Shown here piece by piece: positions 27,326 to 37,121 of a stretch of 64,000 nucleotides of DNA (position 1 is the stretch's first letter; every line of letters begins with the position of its first letter). A program made the translations under genes and the position numbers. The notes under the pieces were generated by a model that was not told the DNA's origin, did not search any database, and saw only the letters and a program-made list of their open reading frames with translations. Origin of the DNA: Vibrio rhodolitus (GTDB taxonomy: Bacteria > Pseudomonadota > Gammaproteobacteria > Enterobacterales > Vibrionaceae). The stretch is taken from positions 1 to 64,000 of the forward strand of contig NZ_QLYZ01000013.1 of NCBI RefSeq assembly GCF_003350325.1, written 5' to 3'.

Positions 27326-28927
27326 TTGAATCGTACGCCTAAAATCGGGCTGGTGGTCGCGATGCTTATCGCGACCTTTGTTTTTTCAGCCCTTGCTGCC
27401 TTGTTTCACGCAGCACCCTCACTTAATGTTCTTTCGGTATGGCAAGATCCGTACTACCGTCATGTAACACAATTTAGCTTCTACCAATCGTTTCTTTCAA
27501 CACTGCTCAGCGTTGGCTTTGCTTTGCCAGTTGCTCATGCGCTGTCTAAACGCGATTTTAAAGGTAAATCGCTGTTGCTAAGGCTGTTCAGTTCCACCTT
27601 AGTTTTGCCTGTTTTAGTTGGGGTTTTTGGCCTGTTGGCGATTTATGGTAATTCGGGGTTGTTCGCCGATCTATTTGCCTATTTCGGTGGTGAGCTGCCG
27701 TTTTCTATCTATGGACTAAACGGCATTTTACTCGCGCACGCATTCTTTAATTTGCCTTACGCTGCCCGGCTTTTGTTACAGGCTTTGGAGTCGATTCCAC
27801 AAGAGCAGCATAAGCTGTGTGCGCATCTTGGTATGAGCCAATGGCAGAAATTTAAGTGGGTAGAGTGGCCGCGTTTGCGTCAACAACTGCCTCATGTCTC
27901 TGGTTTAGTGTTTATGTTGTGCTTTACCAGTTTTGCTACTGTGATGGCGCTGGGAGGCGGTCCCAAGTCAACGACGATTGAATTGGCTATCTACCAAGCG
28001 ATCAAGTTTGATTTTGACCTGCAAGCTGGCGCATTGTTGGCAATTTGGCAGATGCTGCTGTGTGGTGTGTTAGCTCTGACTATTCAAAGGTTAGCTAAGC
28101 CAGTTGCGGTCACTAGCGGCTCGACAACCCGTCAGCGTTATTTGGTCAATGACACTCTGAAATGGCGACTTTGGGATGGCGCTTGGATTGCGATGGCGAG
28201 CCTACTGGTGGTGCCACCGCTGTTAGTGGTGATCATCAGTGGGTTGAACTCGCAGCTATTTAGCGTACTGAGTGATGCTCGTTTTTGGCAAGCATTGCTG
28301 GCTTCTCTGCAAGTGGCTGTGGTGGCGAGTGTGATTGCACTATCTGCAGGTCTTGCGGTATTGACCACCAGTCGCCGTTTACGTCTCAATCACAAGGAGC
28401 GCCGAGCTGATCAGATTGAGTTACTCGGGACGATCATTTTAGTCACGCCCGGCTTGGTGATCTCCACCGGACTGTTCTTACTACTGCGCAACGTTACTGA
28501 CGTGTTCAGTATGGCTTTTTTTATTGTTGTTGCGGTCAATGCTTTAATGGGTTTGCCTTATGTGGTGAAAACGCTTTCGCAGCCGATGTTGCAGATTGAG
28601 CAGCAATACCAGTACCTAGCCGCAAGTTTGGGGCTAAAAGGCTGGCAACGCTTTAAAGTGGTGGAATGGCGCGGATTGAAAAAGCCAATGGCGCATGCTT
28701 TTGCGATCAGTTTTATGTTGGCGATTGGTGATCTTGGCGCGATTGCCTTATTTGGTGGACAAGAGTTTCGCACGCTACCTCTGTATCTATTCCAACTGCT
28801 AGGCAGCTACCAAATGGAAGCGGCTGGGGTGGTTTCGTTGACCCTGCTGGTATTGAGCGTGGTCTGTTTTACCTTGATTGAAAAACTGTTTAAAGCGGAT
28901 GCAAAGGTTAGCCATGATAAACGTTAA
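27326..28927 (+). CDS. thiP: Thiamine/TPP ABC transporter permease
   Basis: The 533-residue protein is a fused double permease. Two copies of the ABC-importer loop are present (HAFFNLPYAARLLLQALESI, ending in LGMSQWQKFKWVEWPRLR, and the second with LGLKGWQRFKVVEWRGLK), each followed by membrane helices, giving about 12 spans. Translation starts at TTG 27326 with AGGATG upstream; no better start exists in the frame. It begins 9 bases after thiB and its last 14 bases overlap thiQ. Confidence 0.94.
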   Translation: MNRTPKIGLVVAMLIATFVFSALAALFHAAPSLNVLSVWQDPYYRHVTQFSFYQSFLSTLLSVGFALPVAHALSKRDFKGKSLLLRLFSSTLVLPVLVGVFGLLAIYGNSGLFADLFAYFGGELPFSIYGLNGILLAHAFFNLPYAARLLLQALESIPQEQHKLCAHLGMSQWQKFKWVEWPRLRQQLPHVSGLVFMLCFTSFATVMALGGGPKSTTIELAIYQAIKFDFDLQAGALLAIWQMLLCGVLALTIQRLAKPVAVTSGSTTRQRYLVNDTLKWRLWDGAWIAMASLLVVPPLLVVIISGLNSQLFSVLSDARFWQALLASLQVAVVASVIALSAGLAVLTTSRRLRLNHKERRADQIELLGTIILVTPGLVISTGLFLLLRNVTDVFSMAFFIVVAVNALMGLPYVVKTLSQPMLQIEQQYQYLAASLGLKGWQRFKVVEWRGLKKPMAHAFAISFMLAIGDLGAIALFGGQEFRTLPLYLFQLLGSYQMEAAGVVSLTLLVLSVVCFTLIEKLFKADAKVSHDKR

Positions 28928-29618
28928 GCAAGTTCACTATACCTATCATAATCAACCATTCGATTTCGACTTGCAGATAGCGCCTGGCTCGATTTGTGCT
29001 CTGATGGGACCAAGTGGTGCGGGTAAGTCGACGCTTTTGGCATTAATGGCGGGTTTTATCGAGCCACTGAGTGGCGACATCATTGCTGCCGGCGACTCGC
29101 TGATAGGTAAAGCGCCACACCAAAGACCTGTCGCGATGTTGTTTCAAGAGCATAACTTGTTTGCTCATTTGAGCGTTCGAGAAAATATCGGTTTAGGTTT
29201 GCACCCTGGCCTAAAACTGACGGCTGAGCAACATCAGCAAGTGGAGTTGGCTGCACAACAAGTGGGAGTGGGTGAGTTTCTTGACCGTCTACCAGAGCAA
29301 CTCTCAGGTGGACAACGTCAACGAGTCGCGTTGGCGCGCTGTTTTGTTCAGCCACATCCGATTTGGCTACTGGATGAACCTTTCTCTGCGCTTGATCCGC
29401 TGTTGCGAGAAGAAATGTTGAACTTGGTACTGCGTTTAGCCAATGAACGCAATCTAACCGTGGTGATGGTGACGCACCATGTCAGTGATGCGCGTTCAAT
29501 TGCGACGGACTTTGCCTTTATCACGGATGGCAAAATTAGTGTTGCCGAGAAGATTAATCAGCTGAGTGCTGAGCACTCAAACCCTGAGCTAGCGGCGTTT
29601 GTTAAAGCGGGACATTGA
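28914..29618 (+). CDS. thiQ: Thiamine/TPP ABC transporter ATPase
   Basis: The 234-residue ATPase has Walker A GPSGAGKST, Q-loop LFQEHNLFAHL, signature LSGGQRQRVALARCF, Walker B WLLDEPFSALDP and the H-loop THHVSDA. The ATG at 28914 (MINVKQVHYTY) fits the family start; an in-frame upstream start at 28878 would run deep into thiP. The 14-base overlap with thiP implies coupling. It completes the riboswitch-controlled thiBPQ operon. Confidence 0.94.
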   Translation: MINVKQVHYTYHNQPFDFDLQIAPGSICALMGPSGAGKSTLLALMAGFIEPLSGDIIAAGDSLIGKAPHQRPVAMLFQEHNLFAHLSVRENIGLGLHPGLKLTAEQHQQVELAAQQVGVGEFLDRLPEQLSGGQRQRVALARCFVQPHPIWLLDEPFSALDPLLREEMLNLVLRLANERNLTVVMVTHHVSDARSIATDFAFITDGKISVAEKINQLSAEHSNPELAAFVKAGH

Positions 29619-29646
29619 TCGGGTGATAGCAGATTCAAAAAATAAA

Positions 29647-29672
29647 AAAGGTTGCCGAATTGGCAACCTTTT
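29647..29672. terminator. Terminator between thiQ and darP (both directions)
   Basis: AAAGGTTGCC (29647-29656) pairs perfectly with GGCAACCTTT (29662-29671) with A and T tracts outside, serving both convergent genes. Confidence 0.92.
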
Positions 29673-29699
29673 GACTATTTCGCACAGCGTTAACTCGAG

Positions 29700-30227
29700 T
29701 TAGAACTCTTCGTCATTCAGCTCTTTGATGATTTGGAAAATTTCACGGTACGCCTTTGGTGGCTTGTTCGATGATTTTTCTTTTGCTGCTTGACGAGCTA
29801 GCTGGCGTAGACGTTGACGGTCTGCCGCTGGGTAAAGCTCCATCACTTCTTCAATTGCTGCGTCGCCTTGCTCAACAACACGATCACGCAGTTGCTCAAG
29901 TTTGTGCAGTACCGCCGTGTTTTGTGAGTGCTTGTTACGAATCTTATCCAGTGCCGCTTGAATTGGTTCTGGATCTTCGTAACGCATCAATTTACCAATG
30001 CGTTGCAATTGACGACGACGCGCTTCGTTTTTAAAACGTTGTGCATCTTGAATCGCTTCCGCTAGCTCTTCGCTCAATGGGAATTTTTTCAGCGTAGAAG
30101 GCTTTAGACCAACCAGCTCTTCGCCTAGTTTTTGCAACTCTTCCATATCGCGTTTCATCTCGGATTTACTAACCCAGATGATCTCTTCTTCCGGTTCCCA
30201 TGGCGCTTTTTGATTTTTACGTGCCAT
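29700..30227 (-). CDS. darP: Ribosome-associated protein DarP/YjgA (DUF615)
   Basis: The 175-residue, highly charged helical protein has the DUF615 blocks [22 protein letters not shown], the basic segment [18 protein letters not shown] and [17 protein letters not shown]. coli YjgA (DarP) binds late 50S precursors and helps maturation of the peptidyl transferase centre. It is divergent from pmbA, the conserved neighbour pair in gammaproteobacteria. Confidence 0.93.
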   Translation of the reverse strand: MARKNQKAPWEPEEEIIWVSKSEMKRDMEELQKLGEELVGLKPSTLKKFPLSEELAEAIQDAQRFKNEARRRQLQRIGKLMRYEDPEPIQAALDKIRNKHSQNTAVLHKLEQLRDRVVEQGDAAIEEVMELYPAADRQRLRQLARQAAKEKSSNKPPKAYREIFQIIKELNDEEF

Positions 30228-30336
30228 CTGTTTTGCCTTATTTGACTATCTATTCCTCTATTTTAACAAGAATCGTGGGGAGAAAGCGAAATTCTTGTTA
30301 TCCTAGAAGCAATACTCACCAATATTTAGATGAAAT

Positions 30337-31680
30337 ATGGACGTAAAAGAGCAAGTCGCTCAGCAACGTGCTGAGCTAGAAGCTGCAGTCGCTAAAGCGC
30401 TGGAGATGGCAGCAGTCAAAGCTGATGCCGCAGAAGTTGCCATTACTAAGTCAACCGGCTTAAGTGTTTCCACTCGTATGTGCGAAGTGGAAAACGTGGA
30501 ATTCAATAGCGATGGTGCGCTGGGTATTACTGTTTACCGCGGTCAACGTAAAGGCAGTGCATCAACTTCTGATTTGAGTGAGAAGGCGATTCAGCAAACG
30601 GTATTAGCCGCGTTAGATATCGCACAATACACTTCTGAAGATCCTTGTGCGGGTCCTGCACCAAAAGAATTAATGGTGCAAGAGATCCCCGATCTTGACT
30701 TGTTCCACCCTGACACGCCCGATCCTGATTACGCAGCGCAAGTGGCGATTGCCGCAGAAGAGCGCGCATTGGCGTTTAGCAGCAAAATCAAGCAGAGCGA
30801 TGGTGCGAGCTACGATAGCCATTACGGCGTGAAAGTATATGGTAACAGCCATGGCTTACTGGCTAGTTATGCTAGCAGCCGTCACAGCACCAGTTGTTGT
30901 GTGATTGGTCAAGGTGGCAATGGTGAAATGGAGCGTGATTACAGCTATACCGTTGCGCGTCATAAAGATGATTTATGGGCACCAGAGCAAGTTGGTGCGC
31001 AAGCCGCTGAGAAAACGGTAAGTCGCTTAGACGCGAAGCGTCTTGCTACCGGTAAATACCCAGTGATGTTTGCTGCTGATGTGGCGACAGGGCTGTTAGG
31101 TCACCTAGTGATGGCGATCAGTGGTGGCAACCTTTACCGCAAATCTTCGTTTTTGCTTGACCATCTAGGTGAACAGGTTCTACCAAGCTGGTTTAATCTT
31201 TCTGAGCGTCCGCATGTTTTGCGTGGTCTAGCGTCTAGCCCATTTGATAGTGAAGGTGTCTACACCCGTGATACGGAAATTATCACTGATGGTGTATTGG
31301 CAACCTACCTGCTAACCAGTTACGCGGCGCGTAAGATGAAAATGACCCCAACGGGTCATGCTGGTGGTATCCATAACTGTTACGTGCAATCAACCGGTCA
31401 GAACTTTGAGCAGATGCTCAAAGAGCTGGGGACTGGCTTGCTAGTGACAGAAGTTATGGGACAGGGCGTTAACGTGGTGACGGGTGATTACTCACGCGGT
31501 GCTGCGGGCTTCTGGGTTGAAAACGGTCAGATCCAATACCCTGTGTCTGAAATTACCATTGCGGGTAATTTAAAAGATATGTATCAGCAGATTGTCGCGG
31601 TTGGCTGTGATGTCGAAACGCGTTCACAGATCCAAACCGGTTCTATCCTGCTAGAAACCATGAAGGTAGCAGGCGAGTAA
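30337..31680 (+). CDS. pmbA: Metalloprotease PmbA (TldE)
   Basis: The 447-residue protein is the non-catalytic partner of TldD in the TldD-PmbA complex, which trims modified peptides such as microcin and CcdA. Family blocks include [39 protein letters not shown] and [19 protein letters not shown]. The HExxxH motif of TldD is absent, as expected for PmbA. It is a single-gene unit closed by a strong terminator. Confidence 0.94.
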   Translation: MDVKEQVAQQRAELEAAVAKALEMAAVKADAAEVAITKSTGLSVSTRMCEVENVEFNSDGALGITVYRGQRKGSASTSDLSEKAIQQTVLAALDIAQYTSEDPCAGPAPKELMVQEIPDLDLFHPDTPDPDYAAQVAIAAEERALAFSSKIKQSDGASYDSHYGVKVYGNSHGLLASYASSRHSTSCCVIGQGGNGEMERDYSYTVARHKDDLWAPEQVGAQAAEKTVSRLDAKRLATGKYPVMFAADVATGLLGHLVMAISGGNLYRKSSFLLDHLGEQVLPSWFNLSERPHVLRGLASSPFDSEGVYTRDTEIITDGVLATYLLTSYAARKMKMTPTGHAGGIHNCYVQSTGQNFEQMLKELGTGLLVTEVMGQGVNVVTGDYSRGAAGFWVENGQIQYPVSEITIAGNLKDMYQQIVAVGCDVETRSQIQTGSILLETMKVAGE

Positions 31681-31700
31681 TCGCACTCAATTGGAAACGA

Positions 31701-31730
31701 AAAATCCCAAGCTCAAGCTTGGGATTTTTG
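31701..31730. terminator. Terminator after pmbA (both directions)
   Basis: AAAATCCCAAGCT (31701-31713) pairs with AGCTTGGGATTTT (31716-31728), one of the longest perfect stems in the window. It also serves the minus-strand ruvX block. Confidence 0.93.
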
Positions 31731-31760
31731 TTTTCAGCAAATGTTCACTGAGCAGGGCGA

Positions 31761-32189
31761 TTATTCACCCCACTGGGCTTCAAACCAACTTTCTAAAATC
31801 ACCACGGCAGATTGGCAGTCGATATTGCCTTTCGAGAGTGCTTTATAGCCACCCATTGAAAACAGCTCTGCACGCGCTTCTGCGGTGGATAGACGTTCAT
31901 CATGCAGCTCAACAGGTAAGCCGTAACGACCTTGTAGGCGCTTAGCGAATTTCTTCGCACGTGGCGTGATGGTCTCTAAGTCTTTACCGTGCAAATCGGT
32001 GGGTAGACCAACGACAAGTAGGTTGGGTTGCCACTCTTTGATCTGCTTTTCAATGTCATCCCAGTTGGGGATGCCGTCATTGGCTTTGAAGGCTTTAAGT
32101 GGTGAAGCGGTGCCAGTGATCTCTTGACCAATTGCACTGCCAATGCTCTTGGTGCCAAAGTCGAAAGCCATGATGGTTCTGTCAGACAT
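31761..32189 (-). CDS. yqgF: RuvX/YqgF, pre-16S rRNA nuclease
   Basis: The 142-residue RNase H-like enzyme begins [15 protein letters not shown] with the first catalytic Asp; the others are in [11 protein letters not shown] and the C-terminal [12 protein letters not shown]. YqgF processes the 5' end of 16S rRNA and is also described as a Holliday-junction resolvase homologue. ERLSTAEAR is a further family motif. It follows yqgE after 72 bases, the standard yqgE-yqgF pair. Confidence 0.93.
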   Translation of the reverse strand: MSDRTIMAFDFGTKSIGSAIGQEITGTASPLKAFKANDGIPNWDDIEKQIKEWQPNLLVVGLPTDLHGKDLETITPRAKKFAKRLQGRYGLPVELHDERLSTAEARAELFSMGGYKALSKGNIDCQSAVVILESWFEAQWGE

Positions 32190-32261
32190 AGTTTACTTCT
32201 AATTAATATTTAAAGGAGTGAGTTGCGAGCATTAATCGACGCAACTGTTTATCGCTACAGC

Positions 32262-32825
32262 TTAGGCATGCCCAATGTCGCTTGATAGTTGGGCGACATC
32301 AATACCGAGCATCTGTACTGCTTTTTGCCAGCGCTCTTTCACCGGGGTTTCAAACAGCACACTTGGGTCCGCTTCTACCGTTAACCAGGAGTTTTCCGCC
32401 AATTCGACTTCTAATTGTCCGGCTTCCCAACCTGAGTAACCGAGTGCGACTAAATAGTGATTCGGCTCAGCTTCGGTCCCCAAAACACTTAAGATATCTT
32501 TTGAGGTGGTGACTGAGATTTGGTCGGTCATCTGAATACTCGACTCGTAACGGTCTTTTGGTTGATGCAAAATAAACCCACGATCTTCTGATACCGGACC
32601 GCCGTTAAGCACTGGCATCGCCAGATTATCAGTTCTTAGCTGGGGATGAACTGGCTCGACATTGACTTGTTCAAGCATTTTACCGACGGTGATCTCTATT
32701 GGTGAGCTGATCATCAGCCCCATGGCACCATCTTGGTTGTGTTCACAAATGTAGATAACGCTGCGTTTGAAATAGGGATCTTTCATCCCTGGCATTGCGA
32801 CCAAAAAGTGGTTAGTTAAATTCAT
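32262..32825 (-). CDS. yqgE: YqgE/AlgH family protein (UPF0301)
   Basis: The 187-residue protein has the family hallmarks [34 protein letters not shown] and [15 protein letters not shown]. The function is not established; AlgH of Pseudomonas was named from an alginate-related phenotype and some members are described as redox-linked. It lies between gshB and yqgF in the conserved rsmE-gshB-yqgE-yqgF block. Confidence 0.93.
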   Translation of the reverse strand: MNLTNHFLVAMPGMKDPYFKRSVIYICEHNQDGAMGLMISSPIEITVGKMLEQVNVEPVHPQLRTDNLAMPVLNGGPVSEDRGFILHQPKDRYESSIQMTDQISVTTSKDILSVLGTEAEPNHYLVALGYSGWEAGQLEVELAENSWLTVEADPSVLFETPVKERWQKAVQMLGIDVAQLSSDIGHA

Positions 32826-32879
32826 AAGTATCCAGCCTTATGTCAAACCAAGTTGGGGCGGCAAGCGCCCCGTTGGATT

Positions 32880-33827
32880 CTATTTTTGAATGCGGCGCTC
32901 GATTGCATCCATCAACTTGCCCGTAATTGAGATATCGAAAGCGGCTTCGATTTCACGAATACAAGTCGGGCTTGTTACATTGATTTCAGTTAGTTTGTCG
33001 CCAATAACGTCGAGACCGACAAAGATCAGACCTTTTTCTTTAAGTGTAGGCGCTACAGCTTCAGCGATCTGTTTATCTGTCTCGCTAAGTGGACGCGCTT
33101 CGCCGCGACCGCCAGCGGCTAGGTTACCACGGGTTTCACCTTCTGCTGGGATGCGCGCTAGGCAGTAAGGCATAGGCTCGCCATCAACCACCAGAATGCG
33201 TTTATCACCGTTACTGATGTCTGGCACGAAGGTTTGCGCCATCGCGTAGTTTTGACCGTGGTTAGTCAGCATTTCAATGATCACTGATACGTTTGGATCG
33301 TTCTCTTTGACACGGAAAATTGAAGCACCGCCCATACCATCAAGAGGCTTTAAGATCACATCGCCATGCTCTTCACGGAAAGCTTTAATTTTTTCTGCTT
33401 TACGCGTCACAATCGTGGTTGGCGTCAACTCTGGGAACCAAGCAGTAAATAGCTTTTCGTTACAGTCACGTAGGCTTTGCGGTTTGTTGACGATCAGCGC
33501 GCCTTCATCTTCTGCACGCTCAAGGATGTAGGTCGCGTAGATGTATTCAGTGTCGAAAGGGGGATCTTTACGCATCAACACCGCGTCTAAGTCAGCTAAC
33601 TTAATCGTTTGTTCGGACTTAAATTCATACCAGCCATTTGGATCTTCTTTGAGTTCAACCACTTTGGTATCTGCGATAGCAACACCTTGATCTAGGTGCA
33701 GATCATTCATTTCCATATAGTGGATTTCGTAGCCACGACGCTGCGCTTCTAGCATCATGGCAAAGCTAGAATCCTTCTTAATGTTGATGGACGAAATAGG
33801 GTCCATCACAATGCCAAGTTTGATCAT
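32880..33827 (-). CDS. gshB: Glutathione synthetase
   Basis: The 315-residue ATP-grasp enzyme joins gamma-glutamylcysteine and glycine. MIKLGIVMDPISSINIKKDSSFAMMLEAQRRG is its N-terminal substrate domain. ATP-grasp elements are DVILKPLDGMGGASIFRV and the metal-binding FVGLDVIGDKLTEINVTSPT near the C-terminus. GAGAAGATC provides the ribosome binding site, 12 bases after rsmE, indicating cotranscription. Confidence 0.96.
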   Translation of the reverse strand: MIKLGIVMDPISSINIKKDSSFAMMLEAQRRGYEIHYMEMNDLHLDQGVAIADTKVVELKEDPNGWYEFKSEQTIKLADLDAVLMRKDPPFDTEYIYATYILERAEDEGALIVNKPQSLRDCNEKLFTAWFPELTPTTIVTRKAEKIKAFREEHGDVILKPLDGMGGASIFRVKENDPNVSVIIEMLTNHGQNYAMAQTFVPDISNGDKRILVVDGEPMPYCLARIPAEGETRGNLAAGGRGEARPLSETDKQIAEAVAPTLKEKGLIFVGLDVIGDKLTEINVTSPTCIREIEAAFDISITGKLMDAIERRIQK

Positions 33828-33839
33828 GATCTTCTCCGT

Positions 33840-34571
33840 TTAACCAAGGTCGCCAAAGCGAACTTGCAGGGCTGTAATTGCCGTTAACGCTGCGGTTTCA
33901 GTGCGCAGGACGCGCGGACCTAACAACGTTTCTTCAAATTGGTATTCTTGTGTCATATCGATCTCTTGGGCAGACAAGCCGCCTTCAGGACCAATCAATA
34001 GACGCACTTTTTCCACCGGTGTTGGTAGCGTGTTGATTGAGTATTTTGCGCGTGGATGCAGGTTGAGTTTCAAGCCGTCGTATTCTTCTGCACACCAATC
34101 TTCAAGTTTCATGATTGGGCGGATCTCTGGCACGGTATTACGACCACATTGCTCACAAGCACTAATGGCGATCTTTTGCCATTGGTCGAGCTTCTTCTCG
34201 AAACGCTTTTGATCCAGCTTGACGCCACAACGCTCAGAAATCAGTGGCGTAATAGTGTTGACGCCAAGTTCTACCGATTTTTGAATGGTGAACTCCATCT
34301 TATCGCCACGGGAGACCACTTGGCCAAGATGCAGATCCAAAGGCGATTCACTGCTGCGCTCAACACGCTCAGTCACTTCTACTTCAACTGTTTTTTTCGA
34401 TACCGAGCTAATTACGGCTGGAAACTCAGCACCGCTACCATCAAATAACAACACCTCTTGACCCGCCTGCATGCGCAGTACGCGACCAATGTGACCGGCA
34501 GCATCATCGCTTAGGGCGATTACGCCAAGTTGGTGAATAGTTTCAGGGTGATAAATTCGAGGAATTCGCAT
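33840..34571 (-). CDS. rsmE: 16S rRNA m3U1498 methyltransferase RsmE
   Basis: The 243-residue SPOUT methyltransferase has an N-terminal PUA-like RNA-binding domain ([10 protein letters not shown] to about residue 70) and the trefoil-knot SAM pocket [15 protein letters not shown] and [13 protein letters not shown]. It methylates U1498 of 16S rRNA in assembled 30S subunits. Length matches E. coli (243). It heads the rsmE-gshB pair, downstream of dns. Confidence 0.96.
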   Translation of the reverse strand: MRIPRIYHPETIHQLGVIALSDDAAGHIGRVLRMQAGQEVLLFDGSGAEFPAVISSVSKKTVEVEVTERVERSSESPLDLHLGQVVSRGDKMEFTIQKSVELGVNTITPLISERCGVKLDQKRFEKKLDQWQKIAISACEQCGRNTVPEIRPIMKLEDWCAEEYDGLKLNLHPRAKYSINTLPTPVEKVRLLIGPEGGLSAQEIDMTQEYQFEETLLGPRVLRTETAALTAITALQVRFGDLG

Positions 34572-34619
34572 GGTGTATCAGTTCCAGCTTAATTTTAATA
34601 TCTAGAGAGTAACATGGAT

Positions 34620-34658
34620 GCGTTAAGCAGAAAAAACAAGGGAGCGACTGCTTAACGC
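34620..34658. other. Perfect 11-bp inverted repeat downstream of dns
   Basis: GCGTTAAGCAG (34620-34630) and CTGCTTAACGC (34648-34658) are exact complements separated by 17 bases. Read on the minus strand the loop contains TTTTTT. It lies 20 bases after the dns stop codon and 49 bases before rsmE. It may terminate dns transcription, although the T run is in the loop and not after the stem. Confidence 0.6.
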
Positions 34659-34677
34659 CATGGTTAATTATTTATGC

Positions 34678-35397
34678 TTATAGCTTACGACAGGCTTCAA
34701 TCACAAATGGGTTGTGGTTGCCTTGTACTTTAGCGATATGCTTGTCGCGCTCACATTCCCACTTTTGTGCTGGATAGGTTTTATTCCACGCCAGCATTAG
34801 GTTGCGTTGCTGCTTGGATAACTTGAAGCCATATTCTTGGCTCATGTAGAGATAAGTGCGGGCAATCGAGCCACGAGCGCGATCGGGTGGCATCACTTGG
34901 CGCTGCTTAAAGTTAACCTGCATCTCACAAGCACCATAGGTCACCCCATCAATGCCGTTCCACTGACTAAAGTTAAAGTTAGAGCGGTCACCGTTAACTT
35001 CGCCAATAGCGGGCGTAAGATTGTGCAGATCGGCTTCCATCATCTTGAACTGCTTATCACGGCGTGAGCAATTCTTGCGGCCACCATCTTGCCAACATTG
35101 CAATTGATGCCCAAATTGCCATGCGGGTACAACGTGTTCCCACTCAATGCGCGTAGCACGTACTTTTTGCGTTTGTTTGCGGATCTTGTAACCACAACCT
35201 TCAAGATCTGGGATGCCTTTTTTACCCTGCCAGTTAATATCACAACCGCAATAAAAGCTGGTGGCATAATTGAGATCTTGTTCGAGATCTTTATAGATAT
35301 TGACCGCTTCACGTTTCGCGGCAGAAAAGGAACTAGGTGGCGCAGCCACAGCACTACCTGCCGTTACAGCAAGCAATAGACATAAGAGTTTACGCAT
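34678..35397 (-). CDS. dns: Endonuclease I family DNase (Dns/EndA)
   Basis: The 239-residue protein has a signal peptide ([16 protein letters not shown]) and the endonuclease I catalytic block [16 protein letters not shown] with the catalytic His, then [21 protein letters not shown], which completes the beta-beta-alpha metal site. Eight cysteines probably form disulfides. In V. cholerae and V. vulnificus the homologues (Dns, Vvn) are periplasmic or secreted nucleases that degrade external DNA and limit natural transformation. The position between rsmE and sprT is the same as in V. cholerae. Confidence 0.94.
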   Translation of the reverse strand: MRKLLCLLLAVTAGSAVAAPPSSFSAAKREAVNIYKDLEQDLNYATSFYCGCDINWQGKKGIPDLEGCGYKIRKQTQKVRATRIEWEHVVPAWQFGHQLQCWQDGGRKNCSRRDKQFKMMEADLHNLTPAIGEVNGDRSNFNFSQWNGIDGVTYGACEMQVNFKQRQVMPPDRARGSIARTYLYMSQEYGFKLSKQQRNLMLAWNKTYPAQKWECERDKHIAKVQGNHNPFVIEACRKL

Positions 35398-35472
35398 GAA
35401 AAAGTCTTAGAAAGGAATGACTCTTTGCATCATATCACTCAAATTACAACTTGTTAGCTGATAATTTTACAA

Positions 35473-35970
35473 TTAAGACAACTGGCGACCAGTGAAGGTG
35501 AGCAGTTGCTGGCACTTCTGGCAGCGATAACTGGCTTGGTGGCGAATCACTTTATTATGGCGACGAATCGACAGTGGGTAGAAGGTGCATTGGCACTGAT
35601 ATTCAAAGGTTTTACCTTGCACCGAACTAGTAGCAAAACTGTGAGTGGTATTGGCTGATACGCCAAACACCGCTTCCATTACGCCTTGCCACTCTTTGCC
35701 ATGTGGACGTACGCGTCCATAGACTTGATAGGTGATCAAATGCGCCACTTCATGAGGAATGACCTCTTCAAGAAAAGCGTGTTGGTTCTCTACAAATAGC
35801 ACCGGATTTAAGCGGATCTCATTCAGTTGCAAGTAAGCTTTGCCGGCTGCTTTGCCACGCAAGCCGTAACGCATAATCGGTTTGGCGAACGGACGTTTAA
35901 ATGCTTGTTCAGCTAATTGTAAGCAGTGAGCGACCTTTTGCTGCGCTCGGTAGCGAAGTTCTATATCCAA
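35473..35970 (-). CDS. sprT: SprT family zinc metallopeptidase-like protein
   Basis: The 165-residue protein has the zinc-metalloprotease motif HEVAH within [19 protein letters not shown] and a C-terminal zinc ribbon with Cys pairs (YQCQC and YRCQKC). SprT resembles the eukaryotic DNA-protein crosslink protease SPRTN, but its bacterial role is not settled. The next gene downstream is dns, 75 bases away. Confidence 0.92.
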   Translation of the reverse strand: MDIELRYRAQQKVAHCLQLAEQAFKRPFAKPIMRYGLRGKAAGKAYLQLNEIRLNPVLFVENQHAFLEEVIPHEVAHLITYQVYGRVRPHGKEWQGVMEAVFGVSANTTHSFATSSVQGKTFEYQCQCTFYPLSIRRHNKVIRHQASYRCQKCQQLLTFTGRQLS

Positions 35971-35996
35971 AGTGATTCCGTCGTGCTAGAGACAAT

Positions 35997-36022
35997 TCAG
36001 CCCAGCAATAGAGCTGGGCTGA
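35997..36022 (-). terminator. Terminator-like hairpin after the DUF2189 gene
   Basis: TCAGCCCAGC (35997-36006) pairs perfectly with GCTGGGCTGA (36013-36022). It lies 29 bases after the stop codon of the minus-strand gene; the following AATTGTCT is only weakly T-rich. Confidence 0.7.
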
Positions 36023-36050
36023 GGCATCATAGCGTGGAAGGTTTAATCTG

Positions 36051-36851
36051 TTAAGGTTGATGTTTCTTCTTAATCACTTCGTGATAACCGTGCCATGTGG
36101 CGTAGCCTAGGATAGGCATGGTAAACAACATCCCAATCCCGTAAGTGGCAAAGCCGATTAGCACCCCACCACAAATTACCGCAGCCCATACCACCATCGC
36201 TGGAATATTGGATCGCACGGCGTTAAAGCTGGTAAACACAGCCGTCATCATATCTACGCGACGTTCCATCATTAGTGGGATAGAGAAGGCAGAAATACTG
36301 AAAACGACACAGGCTAAAACAAATCCCACCATGGAGCCAATCACCAAGAAGGGAAGAAAATCGGTCAGTGGTGCACCTTGTACAGAAGGGTAGAGTGCAT
36401 GCAGTAAAGCGGCAATACGCATCCAGAAAATCATACACACCGCGAGTAGCACGGCGAATGCCCATTGTGAACTGGAATTGCGACCTATGGCTTTGATGGA
36501 GTGGAATAGGCTGGCGTTATGACCCCGTTCTCGTTCCCAACTGGCGTCGTAAAGACCCAGAGCAAGAAAAGGACCAATCAGCATGTAAACCACTAAGCTT
36601 GGCATGATCACCAAATGAGTGCCTTGCCATTGCACTAGTAGCACGATACCTACCGCGGCTGCCATAAAACAGAGCCCATAAAAGGCACTGATAATTGGCA
36701 TACGTACAAAGTCGTGCAGACCGAGTGCGAGCCAATGAAACGGCGCACTAATGCTCACCGCATTGCAGGGAAAAGTACGAGCGTATTCGTGGTTGGGGAC
36801 CGTTTTCCGCTCTTGTTTGAGTTCCGATGGGGTGTTAACTGTTCGAGGCAT
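36051..36851 (-). CDS. DUF2189 multispan membrane protein
   Basis: The 266-residue protein has a soluble N-terminus of about 40 residues, then six or so membrane helices, including PIISAFYGLCFMAAAVGIVLL and VVWAAVICGGVLIGFATYGIG. The motif WLALGLHDFVRMP near the first helix and GPFLALGLYDASWERERG are typical of DUF2189 proteins. The function is unknown. AAGGAGG six bases before the ATG at 36851 decides the start; an upstream frame to 36884 lacks a site. Confidence 0.85.
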   Translation of the reverse strand: MPRTVNTPSELKQERKTVPNHEYARTFPCNAVSISAPFHWLALGLHDFVRMPIISAFYGLCFMAAAVGIVLLVQWQGTHLVIMPSLVVYMLIGPFLALGLYDASWERERGHNASLFHSIKAIGRNSSSQWAFAVLLAVCMIFWMRIAALLHALYPSVQGAPLTDFLPFLVIGSMVGFVLACVVFSISAFSIPLMMERRVDMMTAVFTSFNAVRSNIPAMVVWAAVICGGVLIGFATYGIGMLFTMPILGYATWHGYHEVIKKKHQP

Positions 36852-37062
36852 GACTCCTCCTTGATTGTCTCTCACTAATGCCACTAGCGCATGTGGCTAT
36901 GGATGATGTCTGGCTGACGTTGGACATCTATTCTGTCGTGAGCCGCATCATGGTTTTGTACGTCATAAATAACATTTAACATTAATTTAACTATTGGCGC
37001 AGATGAGAGAATTTACAAATTATTTGCTGATTTGGTCGAAGAGAGAGGATTTTGCTGAGAAC

Positions 37063-37092
37063 GAAAAAGCCCCCGCATAGGCGAGGGCTTAA
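37063..37092 (-). terminator. Terminator of metK
   Basis: On the minus strand AGCCCTCGC pairs with GCGGGGGCT (one G-T wobble) around CTAT and is followed by TTTTTCG. It starts about 30 bases after the metK stop codon. Confidence 0.9.
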
Positions 37093-37121
37093 GATATAGC
37101 TTGGTAGAGCTGCGGTAAAAA

